Shown piece after piece: positions 7,029-9,008 of a DNA stretch of 9,008 nucleotides (position 1 is its first letter; every line of letters begins with the position of its first letter). Position numbers and translations under genes: made by a program. The DNA is from Bacteroidales bacterium (GTDB lineage: Bacteria; Bacteroidota; Bacteroidia; Bacteroidales; VadinHA17): contig DNOQ01000034.1 in NCBI GenBank assembly GCA_003501665.1, positions 1 through 9,008 on the forward strand, in the 5' to 3' direction. The notes under the pieces were generated by a model. It did not search any database, had not been told where the DNA came from, and was given only the letters and a program-made list of their open reading frames with translations.

Positions 7029-8170
7029 GATCCTCTGATAAAACAACATCTGATAAATTGAACGGTCAAAAGAAAAAAGTACTGTTCATTTTACAGCTTC
7101 CGCCTCCTGTTCACGGTGCAAGCATGATGAATAGCTATTTGGTTAATAGTGAAATAATTAAAAACAATTTTGATAACAAAATAATTGAACTCCGGTTTGT
7201 AAAATCCCTGAACGAACTCAGAAAATTCTCTCTGCTGAAGCTTTGGAAAGCAGTAATTTATTATTTCAGGATTTTCAATGAACTGATATTCTTTGATCCC
7301 GATCTGGTATATCTTCCTGTAGCGCCTTCAGGATATGCTTTTTACAGAGACATGTTCTATATATTCCTGGCAAGGATTTTCAGGAAGAGAATTGTTCTTC
7401 ATCTCCATGGGAAGGGTATCAGGGAAGTTGCCGATAAATCATCAGTTAAAAGATATTTATACCGGAGGGCATTTAAAAATGTATATGTAATTTGCTTAAC
7501 ACCCCGTCTTATAAGTGATATTGAAGGTATTTACATGTCGACTCCTTTTATCATCCCCAATGGGATCGGGGTAAAAAAATCAATACCGGCATGGAAGCAA
7601 ACCGCCAAAAATAGCATACCACAGATATTATATCTGTCCAATTACAGACGAAGCAAAGGATTGCTGGTATTGATAGAAGCCCTTAAGATTCTGAAAGAGG
7701 AAGGGCATATATTTAATGCCCGTTTGGTAGGAGCACCCGGAGATCTTACGATTGAATTCCTTCAGGATCTAATCGGGAGCAGAATGCTGACTGATTTTAT
7801 TCAGGTTACCGGTCCGCTTTATAACGAAGATAAAGAAAAAGAATTTGAAAATGCTGATATTTTTGTCTTACCGACATTCTTTGAATCTTTCGGACTGGTA
7901 AATCTTGAAGCAATGTACCATTCTTTACCTGTTGTCTCCTCTGTTGAAGGAGGTATCCCGGATATTGTCATTGATGGAGTGACAGGATTCCTTGTAGAAC
8001 CCGGAGATACTGTGATGCTTGCCGGAAAGATTTCACTATTGCTGAAAGACAGAGATCTGCGGATTGAAATGGGGAGAAACGGATATCAGAGACTGATTGA
8101 AAATTATACCATTTCCCATTTTGAGAATAACATTTCAAATACATTCAGGACCATCCTGAGAAATAATTAA
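7025..8170 (+). CDS. Glycosyltransferase family 4, fourth of four (non-ATG start)
   Basis: Up to 381 residues, GT-B fold. QLPPPVHGASMMN at residues 24-36 is the N-terminal loop often seen in GT4 enzymes; HLHGKG at 126-131 is the acceptor-side motif; IPNGIGV at 177-183 is the linker. The donor domain starts with YLSNYRRSKG at 203-212 (R208 and K211). EX7E is E287 and E295 in FESFGLVNLE, then LPVVSSVEGGIPD. No ATG occurs before residue 34, which is already inside the first motif, and an in-frame TAA sits at 7022-7024. The start must therefore be a non-ATG codon: TTG at 7025 (a TTGA overlap with the previous stop) or TTG at 7058. The second begins 5 codons before the first β-strand and is equally plausible. 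Bases 7034-7042 and 7049-7057 are an exact 9-bp direct repeat encoding SDK twice. Confidence 0.9.
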   Translation: MRSSDKTTSDKLNGQKKKVLFILQLPPPVHGASMMNSYLVNSEIIKNNFDNKIIELRFVKSLNELRKFSLLKLWKAVIYYFRIFNELIFFDPDLVYLPVAPSGYAFYRDMFYIFLARIFRKRIVLHLHGKGIREVADKSSVKRYLYRRAFKNVYVICLTPRLISDIEGIYMSTPFIIPNGIGVKKSIPAWKQTAKNSIPQILYLSNYRRSKGLLVLIEALKILKEEGHIFNARLVGAPGDLTIEFLQDLIGSRMLTDFIQVTGPLYNEDKEKEFENADIFVLPTFFESFGLVNLEAMYHSLPVVSSVEGGIPDIVIDGVTGFLVEPGDTVMLAGKISLLLKDRDLRIEMGRNGYQRLIENYTISHFENNISNTFRTILRNN

Positions 8171-8207
8171 TTTTTTTAAACGGAATTTACCAGTCTGATT
8201 GAATAAA

Positions 8208-9008
8208 ATGAAACAACTTATCCAGAATTTTAAAACCGGGGAACTCTATGTTGATGAAGTCCCGATGCCGGGACTTTATAGTGGTATGGTGCTTGTCGAA
8301 AACAGATATTCCCTGATTAGTTCAGGCACAGAAAGGGGGACGGTCAATTTGGCTCAGGCGAATCTGCTTGGGAAAGCTAAGCAAAGGCCCGATCTGATCG
8401 AGCAGGTCATACAAAACCTTAAGAAAGAGGGTTTCGCGGCAACTCTCAGCAAAGTAAGGACCAAGCTGGATTCATTAAAGGCATTGGGATACAGCTCTGC
8501 CGGAACTGTAATTGCATCGATGGACAAAAACGGGATGTTCAGGCAGGGAGACAGGGTTGCCTGTGCAGGTCAGGATTATGCTTCCCATGCAGAAATTGTA
8601 TCGGTTCCTCAGAACCTTGTGGCAAAAATACCTGATAACGTCTCATTTGAAGAAGCTGCATTTACAACACTGGGAGCAATTGCCCTGCAGGGAATAAGAC
8701 AGGCGGATCCTTCCCTTGGAGAGAGGATCTGCGTTATCGGACTGGGATTACTTGGCCAGATAACATGCCAGATGCTGAAAGCAAACGGTTGTTCGGTTTT
8801 CGGGATCGATCTAAACGATTTTCTGGTTAAACTCGCGGCAGATACTGCAACTGAAAAAGCCATGAACCGGAATGATGCTAATCTTTTTTCTGCATGCGAT
8901 GAATTCACCAGAGGGTATGGTTTCGACTCGGTTATTATCACTGCTGCAACCACATCAAATGATCCTGTCGAACTCTCAGCCGAAATATTAAAGAAAAAAG
9001 GTAAAGTG
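8208..9008 (+). CDS. Bi-domain oxidoreductase, N-terminal zinc-less dehydrogenase half (3' end outside window)
   Basis: An open frame of 267 codons runs from ATG 8208 to the right edge without a stop. The N-terminus (GELYVDEVPMP at residues 11-21, SSGTERG at 38-44) and GYSSAGTV at 94-101 match the medium-chain dehydrogenase half of the bi-domain oxidoreductases found in polysaccharide loci, which continue into a Gfo/Idh/MocA-type domain for a total near 700 residues. The Rossmann motif is VIGLGLLG at 176-183, and D201 at the end of the second strand suggests NAD(H) preference. The GHE catalytic zinc motif and the structural zinc cysteines of classical alcohol dehydrogenases are missing, so catalysis is probably zinc-independent. 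The ATG follows an A-rich leader (AATAAA). An in-frame TTG at 8199 lies just after a stop and is less likely. Likely acts on a sugar or sugar acid; the C-terminal domain is predicted, not seen. Confidence 0.85.
   Translation, partial: MKQLIQNFKTGELYVDEVPMPGLYSGMVLVENRYSLISSGTERGTVNLAQANLLGKAKQRPDLIEQVIQNLKKEGFAATLSKVRTKLDSLKALGYSSAGTVIASMDKNGMFRQGDRVACAGQDYASHAEIVSVPQNLVAKIPDNVSFEEAAFTTLGAIALQGIRQADPSLGERICVIGLGLLGQITCQMLKANGCSVFGIDLNDFLVKLAADTATEKAMNRNDANLFSACDEFTRGYGFDSVIITAATTSNDPVELSAEILKKKGKV

Noticed and set aside
8145..8177. Intrinsic terminator: TCAGGA / TCCTGA stem (8145-8159) followed by seven T (8171-8177)
   Set aside because: The stem is only 6 bp, sits inside the end of the coding region, and is separated from the T-run by 11 bases. 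It does not have terminator geometry.
8609..8953. Minus-strand open frame of 114 codons near the right edge, and the + strand frame at 8512-8697
   Set aside because: Both overlap the continuous oxidoreductase frame from 8208, which carries clear Rossmann and family motifs.

Overview
The window lies inside a surface or exopolysaccharide biosynthesis locus. All eight genes that can be supported are on the + strand. The composition is moderately AT-rich. Start codons follow A/T-rich leaders with no clear Shine-Dalgarno sequence, and AGG/AGA arginine and ATA isoleucine codons are frequent. This fits a Bacteroidota-type bacterium, possibly an environmental Bacteroidales or Marinilabiliales relative, but the assignment rests on style and gene content, not on a marker gene.

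Layout: (1) 1-961, the C-terminal part of an asparagine-synthetase-like protein cut by the left edge, with a degenerate nucleotide/substrate motif. (2) 962-1072, a short spacer with overlapping inverted repeats. (3) 1073-4705, three tightly coupled genes with 8-nt and 4-nt overlaps: a PaaK/CapK-like adenylate-forming enzyme, a GT4 glycosyltransferase, and a NodB-type polysaccharide deacetylase with a large internal insert. (4) 4720-8170, three more GT4 glycosyltransferases, the last starting at a non-ATG codon that overlaps the preceding stop. (5) 8208-9008, the N-terminal part of a bi-domain oxidoreductase (zinc-less medium-chain dehydrogenase half visible), cut by the right edge.

How they may work together (inference): the four GT4 enzymes would build an oligosaccharide on a lipid carrier at the cytoplasmic face of the inner membrane. 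The deacetylase, which has no signal peptide, could remove N-acetyl groups from that intermediate. The PaaK-like and asparagine-synthetase-like proteins are both from families that activate carboxylates as adenylates, and could add an acyl or amide decoration. The oxidoreductase would modify a sugar or sugar acid. No flippase, polymerase, initiating transferase or export gene is visible, so these should lie outside the window. No RNA genes, mobile elements, CRISPR arrays or convincing promoters or terminators were seen. No stretch longer than 111 bases lacks a gene.
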